Shown: in pieces, positions 23,402 to 31,157 of the stretch
Numbering within the stretch: the stretch's first letter is position 1
How the letters are laid out: every line of letters begins with the position of its first letter
Source of the DNA: Microcystis aeruginosa Ma_SC_T_19800800_S464
GTDB taxonomy: Bacteria; Cyanobacteriota; Cyanobacteriia; Cyanobacteriales; Microcystaceae
Assembly: GCA_007095785.1 (NCBI GenBank)
Contig: SFBL01000018.1
Span: 1-43,017, forward strand
Length of the DNA stretch: 43,017 bases
Reading direction: 5' to 3'
Position numbers and translations under genes: made by a program
The notes under the pieces: generated by a model
The model's input: the letters and a program-made list of their open reading frames with translations, nothing else
What the model was told of the DNA's origin: nothing
Database searches by the model: none

Positions 23402-24478
23402 TTGGCACGATTACTTATGACGGCGACCGATGATAATTACAAGGCTAAAACCGCTCGATCGAGTGCTAATGGGTTACAATCTCTCCTAACTAGCGAAACT
23501 TTTTTATATATTGTCAAGCGTGTTCTCCAGGGTTTATTAACTCTGTTGTTAGCCTCGGCTTTGAGTTTCGCTATTATCCAATTAACCCCAGGCGGTTTTC
23601 TGGCTTTGCTTGACCTTAATCCCAAGATTAGTCAGGAAACTAAAGAACAATATATTGCCCTTTTTGGTTTAAAAGACCCGCCGATTGTCCAGTATTTTAA
23701 ATGGTTATGGCAAGTGGTAACTCAGTTTAATTTTGGTCTGAGTTTTACCTATTTTCGTCCCGTGTCTTCCCTATTATTAGAGAGAATTCCAGCGACGTTA
23801 TTAATGTCTTTGACTTCCATTATTTTAACCTGGGCGATTGCGATTCCCTTGGGCATTCTCAGCGCCGTCAAACAAAACCAATTTATCGATAAATTTTTCC
23901 GAGTTATCAGTTATCTTGGTCAAGGTTTTCCCAGTTTTATCACTGCCCTTTTACTGCTAATTCTCGCCCAAAATGTCTCGCCGCTTTTACCGGTGGGTGA
24001 TATGACCAGTATTAACTATTCGGAATATTCCCCTATCGGTAAAGTTTTAGATATCGCTTGGCACATGATTTTACCAACTATTGCCCTGACAGTTACCAGT
24101 TTTGCAGGATTACAAAGATTGATGCGGGGACAATTGTTAGATGTTCTGCGACAGGATTATATTCAAACCGCCAGGGCCAAAGGTTTACCAGAAAATAAAG
24201 TTATCTATGTTCACGCTTTACGCAATGCTATTAATCCCCTGATAACTCTTTTGGGCTTTGAATTTTCCAGTTTGTTAAGTGGGGCATTTATCGCCGAATT
24301 TTTCTTTAACTGGCCTGGATTAGGTCGTTTGATTCTGCAAGCTGTGACGGCTAAAGATTTGTATTTAGTTATGGGCAGTTTAATGATGGGTGCTACTATG
24401 TTGATTATCGGTAATCTTCTGGCTGATTTGCTTCTCAAAGCTGTAGATCCTAGAATTAAATTGGAGGATTTAAAGTAG
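23402..24478 (+). CDS. ABC transporter permease (DppB/OppB type)
   Basis: An inner-membrane permease of the peptide/nickel import class. It has about six transmembrane helices, the first at ILQGLLTLLLASALSFAIIQ-like residues 40-62. The N-terminal periplasmic loop carries LFGLKDPPIVQYFKWL as in DppB. The ATPase-coupling EAA loop is DYIQTARAKGLPENKVIYVH followed by ALRNAINPL. The second permease, ATPases and binding protein are not nearby, which is common in cyanobacteria. TTG at 23402 has AGGA upstream; ATG at 23417 is an alternative. The substrate is unknown. Confidence 0.9.
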   Translation: MARLLMTATDDNYKAKTARSSANGLQSLLTSETFLYIVKRVLQGLLTLLLASALSFAIIQLTPGGFLALLDLNPKISQETKEQYIALFGLKDPPIVQYFKWLWQVVTQFNFGLSFTYFRPVSSLLLERIPATLLMSLTSIILTWAIAIPLGILSAVKQNQFIDKFFRVISYLGQGFPSFITALLLLILAQNVSPLLPVGDMTSINYSEYSPIGKVLDIAWHMILPTIALTVTSFAGLQRLMRGQLLDVLRQDYIQTARAKGLPENKVIYVHALRNAINPLITLLGFEFSSLLSGAFIAEFFFNWPGLGRLILQAVTAKDLYLVMGSLMMGATMLIIGNLLADLLLKAVDPRIKLEDLK

Positions 24479-24839
24479 GGTGATAGGGAAATTTCAGCTA
24501 AATTTACCACTATCCAACGGGTGCATCTCACATTTGCAGAAATAGGGACAATCAGCAATTATCAGTGACCCTTAAATTATTACAGATGTATCAGCAGCTG
24601 CGTGTAAGCATCCCACCGAAAAACTAATGCGCGGGGGGTTTGGGGGCGGCGCCACGCCCCCAACGGGGGGTTTGGGGGGTAGAACCCCCCAAAGGCTTGG
24701 ATTGAGTGGTAAAATTGGAAGTAATGACCAATTTTAGAAGATAGTTTCCCTTTAAAAATCCCAACTCAGTAGATTTACAAAAATGGGATGTACCCCCACC
24801 CAACCCCTTTTTTCCTTTTCACTTTTCACTTAATAAACT
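24479..24839. other. Gene-free stretch with a G-rich palindromic repeat
   Basis: The core (24631-24693) has G-runs separated by TTT and palindromes GGGGGCG/CGCCCCC and GGGGGGT/ACCCCCC. Such GGGGTTTGGGGGG blocks are typical dispersed repeats in some cyanobacteria. No coding region is visible. Confidence 0.6.
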
Positions 24840-25148
24840 ATGTTAGCAACTACACATTATTTACTCAGGTCAAAACAAGACGGACAATACCTAGTAGCGC
24901 GTCTGAGAAAAGGTGAAAGCGAAACTCCAGCTAGTTATCTGCTTCTGTTTAAAGAATCCTATGATGCTTTAAGTTATATCAATACCCATGCTCAGGATTT
25001 AGCCAATAATTTTTCTGTGGAAACTCTCTCAGGAACACAATTAAAGGGACTAATGCAGCGATGGGGATTTGCAGGAATTGGTTTAGTTAGTGAACCTTTG
25101 GAACCGCAAGTGCAGTTTTTAGCCTACGAAAAAGGATTTAATCTCTAA
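24840..25148 (+). CDS. Conserved hypothetical 102-residue protein
   Basis: I do not recognise a named family. The protein is soluble and mixed in structure. It starts MLATTHYLLRSKQDGQYLVA and contains YLLLFKESYDALSYINTHAQ, and it ends FLAYEKGFNL. Its frame is open and well bounded: ATG at 24840 and the next gene starts 3 bp after its stop, so it is probably co-transcribed with the RmlD-like reductase. The pattern of short strands and helices suggests a small adaptor or regulator, but no evidence shows which. Confidence 0.7.
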   Translation: MLATTHYLLRSKQDGQYLVARLRKGESETPASYLLLFKESYDALSYINTHAQDLANNFSVETLSGTQLKGLMQRWGFAGIGLVSEPLEPQVQFLAYEKGFNL

Positions 25149-25151
25149 ACT

Positions 25152-26030
25152 ATGAAAACGCTGTTAATCACTGGAGTTAGTGGGTTTTTAGGTTGGCATA
25201 TTTACCAAAAAACTCGCTCATCTTGGGCAAGTTTCGGTACATACCTTAATCACAATGTCAATAGTAATGACCCAAATTTAATTAAAATTAATTTAACAGA
25301 CTTAGCCGCAGTTAAAGAACTTTTTCAACAGATTAAACCCGACGCGGTAATTCATGGGGCTGCCCAATCAAAACCGAATCTCTGTCAAGAATTTCCCCAA
25401 GCATCCGAGGCAATTAATCTGACAGCTTCTCTAGAAATTGCCCGTTTATGTAGTCAATATCAAATACCCCTAGTTTTTACCTCTACCGATTTAGTTTTTG
25501 ATGGTAAAAATGCCCCCTATTCCGAAAATGATCCCGTTTCTCCAGTCAGTGTCTATGGTGAGCAAAAAGTAGCGGCAGAAAAGGGTATTTTAGCAATATA
25601 TCCTCGGGCAGCTATTTGTCGAATGCCGTTGATGTTTGGTTCCCCTTCTCCCAGCGCTAATAGTTTTCTGCAACCCTTTTTAAAAACCCTGCAAGAGGGA
25701 AAAGAATTATCTCTATTTACCGATGAATATCGGACGGCTGTTGGGGTTAATAGTGCGGTGGATAGTTTACTTTTGGCATTAGAAAAAGTGCAAGGTATTA
25801 TTCATCTGGGGGGTAAAGAAAGAGTTTCTCGTTATCAATTTGGTTTACTAATGGCGGCAGTTTTTAACCTTCCCAGGGAACAAATAAAACCCTGTTTACA
25901 GTGCGATGTTCCCATGAGCGCACCGCGTCCGCAGGATGTTTCTCTTGATAGTTCTCTTGCTTTTTCTTTAGGTTATCAACCATTAAGTATTAAAACCGAA
26001 TTAGAGGCAATTAGAGATGAAATTATCTGA
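25152..26030 (+). CDS. RmlD-like NAD(P)-dependent sugar-nucleotide reductase
   Basis: A short-chain dehydrogenase of the extended type, 292 residues, similar to dTDP-4-dehydrorhamnose reductase. The nucleotide-binding motif is TGVSGFLGWHIYQ. IHGAAQSKPNLCQEFPQASE, the catalytic region FTSTDLVFDGKNAPYSE, and YGEQKVAAEK with its Tyr and Lys all follow in the expected order. Neighbouring rml genes are absent, so the sugar is unknown. The 50-residue membrane protein overlaps its last 14 bp. Confidence 0.88.
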   Translation: MKTLLITGVSGFLGWHIYQKTRSSWASFGTYLNHNVNSNDPNLIKINLTDLAAVKELFQQIKPDAVIHGAAQSKPNLCQEFPQASEAINLTASLEIARLCSQYQIPLVFTSTDLVFDGKNAPYSENDPVSPVSVYGEQKVAAEKGILAIYPRAAICRMPLMFGSPSPSANSFLQPFLKTLQEGKELSLFTDEYRTAVGVNSAVDSLLLALEKVQGIIHLGGKERVSRYQFGLLMAAVFNLPREQIKPCLQCDVPMSAPRPQDVSLDSSLAFSLGYQPLSIKTELEAIRDEII

Positions 26031-26169
26031 ACAAAAGCGGACTATATTAATCATCTTACTCCTTTTTTTTACCGCTATTCTCATGACTAATTATTTCGAG
26101 GTAGGGATGACGGGAGTGTTAGCTTTTTTCGTTGCCTATCTTTCTAAAGGATTGCGAAAAGTTAAGTAG
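26017..26169 (+). CDS. Small two-helix membrane protein (50 residues)
   Basis: ATG at 26017 lies within the last codons of the reductase gene (14-bp overlap), suggesting translational coupling. The 50-residue product has a basic N terminus (MKLSEQKRT), a first hydrophobic helix (ILIILLLFFTAILMT), a short loop (NYFEVGM), a second helix (TGVLAFFVAYL) and a basic end (SKGLRKVK). I know no named family. The stop TAG is also the first three bases of the repeat at 26167, so its C terminus may have been set by that insertion. Confidence 0.6.
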   Translation: MKLSEQKRTILIILLLFFTAILMTNYFEVGMTGVLAFFVAYLSKGLRKVK

Positions 26170-26220
26170 GGTATGTTGAAAAAGCCTGAAATGCCGATAG
26201 GAAAAAGGTAAAATACCCTA
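26167..26220. repeat. 54-bp inverted-repeat element
   Basis: TAGGGTAT (26167-26174) and ATACCCTA (26213-26220) are perfect inverted ends. The inside contains CTGAAATGCCGATAGGAAAA, shared with the element at 18249. It belongs to the same family as the MITE at 4681. Confidence 0.7.
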
Positions 26221-26374
26221 AAAGTCCTGCACTTTTTTTATTCAGTACAGATGTATATAATCTTGGCGGCAACTCCATCAGAACCAGAATCATTTGAACT
26301 ACCCTTTGCAACTTAATTGGCGTATTTACCTACTTATTTTCCCGAATTCTCTCCTATTTTAGTCTTTTCTTAAG

Positions 26375-27844
26375 TCATTTTTTAAGCATTTGGTTATAAA
26401 CTTGTAGTGAAAGAATTGGGAAAAACTCTTTGTCTTGATAAAACTTTTTTTCATCTCCAAAGACAACTAAAATATAATGAGCTTTGTTATCAGGACTGAC
26501 GATAATAGCCGCATCATTTCGATTATTAAATGTCCAGCCCATTTTAGCATAAAATTGAGTTTTAACGGGGAGAGATTGACCGAAAAAGTCTTGGATAGGA
26601 TTAAAAGGTTTTTCTTTCCACGCTTGAGGATGTAAATCTCGTTTAATTAATTCTTTAATCGCTTGGCTATAAGCTGGCGAAATGGCTTTTCCTTGTTCAA
26701 TTTCGAGCACCAATCTAGCAACGCTATAGGTATTTAAATAATTTCGTCTCGGTGGTGAGTTTTTGCCGTTAAGCTGACGAATTTGTTGGTCTGGTCCTGC
26801 TGGATCTTCGAGTAGATTGGGAATAGGGAAAGTTTTCTGACTAATATTCAGGGGGTAATTAACAGAATCAACAAAATAGGATGCAAAAAAATCATTAAGA
26901 GCGTAACGTTTGCTAATCCAGACTTTGAGTTTTTCTGGTGCGAGGTCTTTTTGAATCGATTTGGTTTGAGTAATTTCATCAACAATGATACTCGCTGATT
27001 CATTATCGGAATCTTTAATCATTTTAGAAATAACTTTTAGTTTTTCTGGAGGAATTTGATTCGGCTCAATTCCTTGATAATAATATTGACTATAGAGAAC
27101 TACCAGCCAGAAAAGCTTGACAATACTAGCGGGATATCTAAATTCACTATCTTGATAAGCAGCATAAGCGCAACATTCAGATTGATTTAAGTCAACTAAA
27201 CTGATAGACAATTTATCTATTGGTAACTTTCTAGATTGAGCTAAACTTACAATATTGTCAACGATTTTCTGCAATTCTTGATCTTGATAAAAAGTAGGCG
27301 ACTGTTGAATGTTATAAGTTAGCCGATTAGGCTGACTAGGAAGTTGAGGTGTTAAAGGTATTAAAGAAAAATCAGTAACGGGCGTTTTTCTAGGCAGATT
27401 AGTTGTATTTTGCGAGCTTACTATCAGGTTAATTTGATAATCTAAGTTATCTTCTTGCGTCTCTATGACTAGCGAATAGTCACCTGTTTCGGACAGAATC
27501 GTTTGATAATCGCCTTGGAGATTTTGAGATTGATTACCTGGGTAAATCAAGCTTATTTTTTTATTAGTTGTTAATTGTAATTGCTGTCCTTGAATGCCTT
27601 GAAATTTATAGCATTGGACTCGATTAGGAGAAACTCGACCTTCTAGAGATTTAGGAACGCTGTCAATTAACGATAGTTTAGTTATTGTACAGGATTCGTT
27701 TTTGGAGGAGTTTAAGATAAAATATAGAGTGATTGCAGATGTTATAAACAAAGAAATTAAGATGGGCAAAAACCTAGACCACTGGATATGGTAGGTTTTC
27801 GATTGTGTTCTGACTTTTATTGACTTTCTTCTTTTTCTTTCCAT
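26375..27844 (-). CDS. Membrane-anchored class-A beta-lactamase-like serine hydrolase
   Basis: The 489-residue protein has a basic N terminus and one transmembrane helix (about 27-45), then a beta-sandwich domain of the pre-peptidase (PPC) kind (about 65-145), a linker, and from about 190 a class-A beta-lactamase-like domain. All three active-site motifs are visible: SxxK as S240-I-V-K243, SDN at 279-281, and KMG at 434-436 in the place of KTG. It should act outside the membrane on peptidoglycan-type or ester substrates; antibiotic resistance is not implied. It is the last gene of the GTPase operon, starting 2 bp after the lipoprotein stop, so it may be an effector or remodelling enzyme of that system. 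Confidence 0.82.
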   Translation of the reverse strand: MERKRRKSIKVRTQSKTYHIQWSRFLPILISLFITSAITLYFILNSSKNESCTITKLSLIDSVPKSLEGRVSPNRVQCYKFQGIQGQQLQLTTNKKISLIYPGNQSQNLQGDYQTILSETGDYSLVIETQEDNLDYQINLIVSSQNTTNLPRKTPVTDFSLIPLTPQLPSQPNRLTYNIQQSPTFYQDQELQKIVDNIVSLAQSRKLPIDKLSISLVDLNQSECCAYAAYQDSEFRYPASIVKLFWLVVLYSQYYYQGIEPNQIPPEKLKVISKMIKDSDNESASIIVDEITQTKSIQKDLAPEKLKVWISKRYALNDFFASYFVDSVNYPLNISQKTFPIPNLLEDPAGPDQQIRQLNGKNSPPRRNYLNTYSVARLVLEIEQGKAISPAYSQAIKELIKRDLHPQAWKEKPFNPIQDFFGQSLPVKTQFYAKMGWTFNNRNDAAIIVSPDNKAHYILVVFGDEKKFYQDKEFFPILSLQVYNQMLKK

Positions 27845-27846
27845 GA

Positions 27847-28701
27847 TTAGGTTCCTACCTTATATTTTTCTATTTTCCAAACACCGTTATTTTTTTGAAA
27901 CCAATAGGTAACATTTTTTTGATAAGTTTGGGTTGGGGTTCCACATCCAGCACTTCTGGGACCATGGAGTGTAAGTTGTTCCGTGACATTGACCGTTATT
28001 GAAGGTAACGAACCTGAAGGAGCAAAAGAGACTATCTCATTGATATTGGAAAAATCATAAGTATAATAACAGCCTTTAGAGCGCAGCCAACCCACTGTCC
28101 CCCCGCAGATTCCATCATTACATTTTTCTAAGGTGTTAGAATAAAGTTGTCCGGTGGCGTATTGCTTTACTAAGCTGTCGTCAAAAGAAGAACCGAAAGC
28201 CTGTCTTTTAACTTCATACCAACGTTTAACAAGTTTTTCTGCTTCATCTTGTGTGAGATCATGGGAAGGTGAGGGAGATGGAGAGAGTCTTGGTGTCGGT
28301 GTCGGGGAAGAAGCGAGCGTTCCTAAACTCATTTCTATCTTAAAGGTTTTAGAACCTTTGGGGGCAGCAATTTGCAGCAAATACTTTCCATCTTCTGGCA
28401 ATTTTGTTCCTTGTAAAATTTGATTGTCTGGACTATAAAGCCACACACAGATATCATCATCTGTGTTATAGCTAAGGGTTTGTCCTGACTTTCCTTTAAA
28501 GGTGTATCCGACAGCTTTAGTAGAACTAACCTGATTAGATTTGGTGATATTTTCAGTTGTTAGGTTAACATTTTCTAGATTTTCTGCCATGAGAATAGCT
28601 GTGGGTTTTTGAGGACATTCTGAAGTTGTTTGAGGTTGATTAAACTGAAAATTACAACTACTGAGAAAAAAGAGAGATGAATAAATAAGGATCTGTTTCA
28701 T
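27847..28701 (-). CDS. Lipoprotein with PPC-like and IMS (ARC6-like) domains
   Basis: The 284-residue product begins with a lipoprotein signal (MKQILIYSSLFFLSSC, lipid-bearing Cys16). A PPC-like beta domain (about 55-125) resembles that of the next gene. After a Pro/Ser linker (PTPTPRLSPSPSPS) the last 135 residues look like the IMS domain (DUF4101) known from the C terminus of ARC6: EAEKLVKRWYEVKRQAFG at its start, TYWFQKNNGVWKIEKYK at its end. ATG at 28701 is chosen because it gives the lipobox; a longer frame adds 21 residues. It lies between the vWA gene (29 bp) and the beta-lactamase-like gene (2 bp). Confidence 0.75.
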   Translation of the reverse strand: MKQILIYSSLFFLSSCNFQFNQPQTTSECPQKPTAILMAENLENVNLTTENITKSNQVSSTKAVGYTFKGKSGQTLSYNTDDDICVWLYSPDNQILQGTKLPEDGKYLLQIAAPKGSKTFKIEMSLGTLASSPTPTPRLSPSPSPSHDLTQDEAEKLVKRWYEVKRQAFGSSFDDSLVKQYATGQLYSNTLEKCNDGICGGTVGWLRSKGCYYTYDFSNINEIVSFAPSGSLPSITVNVTEQLTLHGPRSAGCGTPTQTYQKNVTYWFQKNNGVWKIEKYKVGT

Positions 28702-28730
28702 GACTTTACAAGTGCCGAAAATATTTAGGA

Positions 28731-30077
28731 TTAGTTTTGTTTTTCCTTTAACCATTTTCCCCAATAATAAAAAGGAATTACTCCCCCCAAACCAAGAGCA
28801 AGAAAAATAAAAATAAGCATTAATATTCTGGTTTCTAAGGGAAGTGTGCGCCCAAAAAAATCAAGGGTATAAGGTTTAGATTGTGATGCTACTTTTTGAG
28901 TAAAAACTGTGGCTACATATTCGCCTCCTCGTCGAACGTTGGGTTGGATATAACTAATTTCGTATCGTCCTTGAATTGCATCAAGGAAAATTTCTAATTT
29001 CTCGGCAATTTCATCAGCATCACCAGCAAATTCAGTAACTCCTCCTGTTAACTTCGCAATTTCCGCTAACTGTTTTTGATCTACAAATTCTTTTTCTAGT
29101 TGCTCTCTAGTTTCTTGGGATAATTTTGGGTTATTAATATCTCCACGAACAGCAGGTTTACCTAAAGAATATTTTTTGCCTAATTGTTGTGGGGTTAAGC
29201 CATATCCTAGGGTATGAACAACAATATCTTTATTGTTCTGAAGATTGGCTAAAGTTTTCTGAATTTCTTGATAATTGCTATTGTTATCAAAGCCATCAGA
29301 AAGGAGAATAATTGAGAGTCGTGGTTGAGGTTTTAAAGGTTTTCCTTCTTTATCTTTAGGATAAAAACGACCTTCTTTATCGTTTTTAAAAAATTTGACG
29401 GTTTCTCTGAGAGCTTGATAGAAGTTGGTCGTTGCACAAGGAGTTTTATCAGCAAGACTACCTAGAAAATTAGTTAGTTTAACATCTTGCACTAAACTAA
29501 AATTATTGAGAGTTTCTGAAGTAACTTTTGGGTAATAATTACAGGCTCCAGGCTTATCTTTTTTACCTTCTACCCCAAAGGGAACAATAGATAAATAGGT
29601 GTTGCCTTTACGCTCTGAGGCGAATTTAATAAATGTTCCCAGTGCGTTAATTGCTGCATCTAATTTTCGCTTTCCTTTAGCAACCGCTTTAGCATCACAT
29701 TTTGTGTTGAGAGCCTGAGAACAATTCATACTGCCACTAAAGTCGATGAGAACGACAATCCAAGCATCAGGAGGAGTCGTTTCTCGGGGAGACTTCCAGT
29801 CAAAAGGCAGTTGTTTCCCTTGATAAGTTTTGTTGTTTTTTTTATCAAGAACTTTAAGCTGAAAATCGCTTTCATCTAGACCCATAATCGGCTTACCACC
29901 TTCTCCTGTCACTTGAATTTGAAGAGTCACTTTATCGTCGATGTCCTCAATATCTGTGATTTCAGGTTTAATTCCCCAAGCTGGGGTAATCAGAGCGCTT
30001 AACATAATCATTGATAAACTAAGCTTGTGGGTCAAGGAAGCGATTGTAGAAGACGAAACGATAGATTTTGGGTTCAT
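28731..30077 (-). CDS. Membrane-anchored von Willebrand factor A domain protein
   Basis: A vWA domain binds protein partners through a metal site. The MIDAS residues are present: DFSGS (D112, S114, S116), the threonine in CATTNFYQA (about 216) and the aspartate in LLSDGFDNN (about 261). The N terminus is a signal-like segment (LSMIMLSALITPAWG) and a C-terminal helix (ILMLIFIFLALGLGGVIPFY) ends the protein with a short cytoplasmic tail, so the vWA domain faces the periplasm. Several cysteines (CSQALNTKCDAK) may form disulfides. ATG at 30077 overlaps the upstream gene by 59 bp; 30011 would avoid the overlap but cut the signal short. Confidence 0.85.
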   Translation of the reverse strand: MNPKSIVSSSTIASLTHKLSLSMIMLSALITPAWGIKPEITDIEDIDDKVTLQIQVTGEGGKPIMGLDESDFQLKVLDKKNNKTYQGKQLPFDWKSPRETTPPDAWIVVLIDFSGSMNCSQALNTKCDAKAVAKGKRKLDAAINALGTFIKFASERKGNTYLSIVPFGVEGKKDKPGACNYYPKVTSETLNNFSLVQDVKLTNFLGSLADKTPCATTNFYQALRETVKFFKNDKEGRFYPKDKEGKPLKPQPRLSIILLSDGFDNNSNYQEIQKTLANLQNNKDIVVHTLGYGLTPQQLGKKYSLGKPAVRGDINNPKLSQETREQLEKEFVDQKQLAEIAKLTGGVTEFAGDADEIAEKLEIFLDAIQGRYEISYIQPNVRRGGEYVATVFTQKVASQSKPYTLDFFGRTLPLETRILMLIFIFLALGLGGVIPFYYWGKWLKEKQN

Positions 30078-31125
30078 CGGGGTTGTGGTTATCTTTAACA
30101 TGGAAGGTTATCAGGTTATTGTGTTTAAGTGTAATTTCTTTGGTGCTAGTTAAACGTCTGCCATTGAGTTCAATAAGGTTGTAAAATGTTGGGTTAGGAT
30201 CTAAAATGGCATCACGGCGGGTAATTTTGATGTCAGCAATATGGGGGGGGAGTCCGGGGAGATAAATATCCGATCCTCTTTCTACACCATCAGAACCTTT
30301 AGTTTTGGGGACAGAACCAATTTTGATGATTCCTTTGGCGGGAAGTTGAATCGACAGTCCCTCTTCGATTTTTTCCGCATCCGATTCACTGACAAATTTG
30401 AGCGTTTTATGGATGTTAGGAAAGACTGAATTAATGGATGTAAATTGAGGATCGATGCTTTCGAGTTCGGGAATGATTTTTCTGTACTCGAATCCTTTAC
30501 CGGCTCTCAGTGCCGCCATGTAGCTAGGAGAATTAGTAATTGTAAAGGTTAGGCCGAGCAATAAGCCTAAAATGGCAAATCCGAGGGGATCTTCTGCTTT
30601 TCTAAACGCTTCTGAGGTGCCTAACCATTGACGAATAAATTCAAAGATTACCACCGCTACGAAACTGGCAACAACCGCACCGATGATGCTAGTATATAAC
30701 CGTTGTCGAAAACGATCGCGATCGCCAGCCTCCATGCTGTAAAATTGCCAAGTTAGTCCTTCGGCTAATCCGACGGCTGCACCGACAAAAAGCCAACCCA
30801 AAAATCTACCGAGAAATTCAGCAACTCCAAATTGAATTAATAGCTGAAAGATTCCACCCGCTGCTAATCCGGCAATCAATCCGATTAAGGTGGCAATTAA
30901 TAGGGGAACTAAAGCAATCCGAAAGTTGAGTTTAGGACGGGTGGGATTACTAATAAATATTTCATTCATTACCATCCCAATCGCTAAGGATATGGCGACG
31001 CAGGGAAAAAGAACCACCTCTGGAAACCGAGAGAGGATTTTTAAATCAGTCAAGAAAATCTGACCGATATTCCAGCCAATTAAAGCTGAGGTTATTCCTG
31101 CTAGTATGTAAAGCCAAATTCTCAT
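30019..31125 (-). CDS. Multi-pass membrane protein with C-terminal FHA-like domain
   Basis: Residues 1-200 hold about six hydrophobic helices (for example LYILAGITSALIGWNIGQIF and ILGLLLGLTFTITNSPS). From about 265 to 362 the sequence has the FHA-type pattern: IIKIGSVP, GSDIYLPGLPPHIADIKI, NLIELNGRRL, ITLKHNNLITF and KIYRFVFYN. FHA domains bind phosphothreonine peptides in the cytoplasm. The key phosphate-contact arginine/serine pair is not clearly retained, so binding is uncertain. The gene overlaps the vWA gene and lies 32 bp after the GAP1-like gene, which implies a membrane complex with them. Confidence 0.75.
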   Translation of the reverse strand: MRIWLYILAGITSALIGWNIGQIFLTDLKILSRFPEVVLFPCVAISLAIGMVMNEIFISNPTRPKLNFRIALVPLLIATLIGLIAGLAAGGIFQLLIQFGVAEFLGRFLGWLFVGAAVGLAEGLTWQFYSMEAGDRDRFRQRLYTSIIGAVVASFVAVVIFEFIRQWLGTSEAFRKAEDPLGFAILGLLLGLTFTITNSPSYMAALRAGKGFEYRKIIPELESIDPQFTSINSVFPNIHKTLKFVSESDAEKIEEGLSIQLPAKGIIKIGSVPKTKGSDGVERGSDIYLPGLPPHIADIKITRRDAILDPNPTFYNLIELNGRRLTSTKEITLKHNNLITFHVKDNHNPDEPKIYRFVFYNRFLDPQA

Positions 31126-31157
31126 AGGTTTAAAAACTATCCTCTTGGGGGAGTTGA

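Noticed and set aside
26375-27844. Antibiotic-resistance beta-lactamase
   Set aside because: The active-site motifs are kept, but the large size, membrane anchor, extra domain and operon context argue for a role in the conflict system or cell wall.
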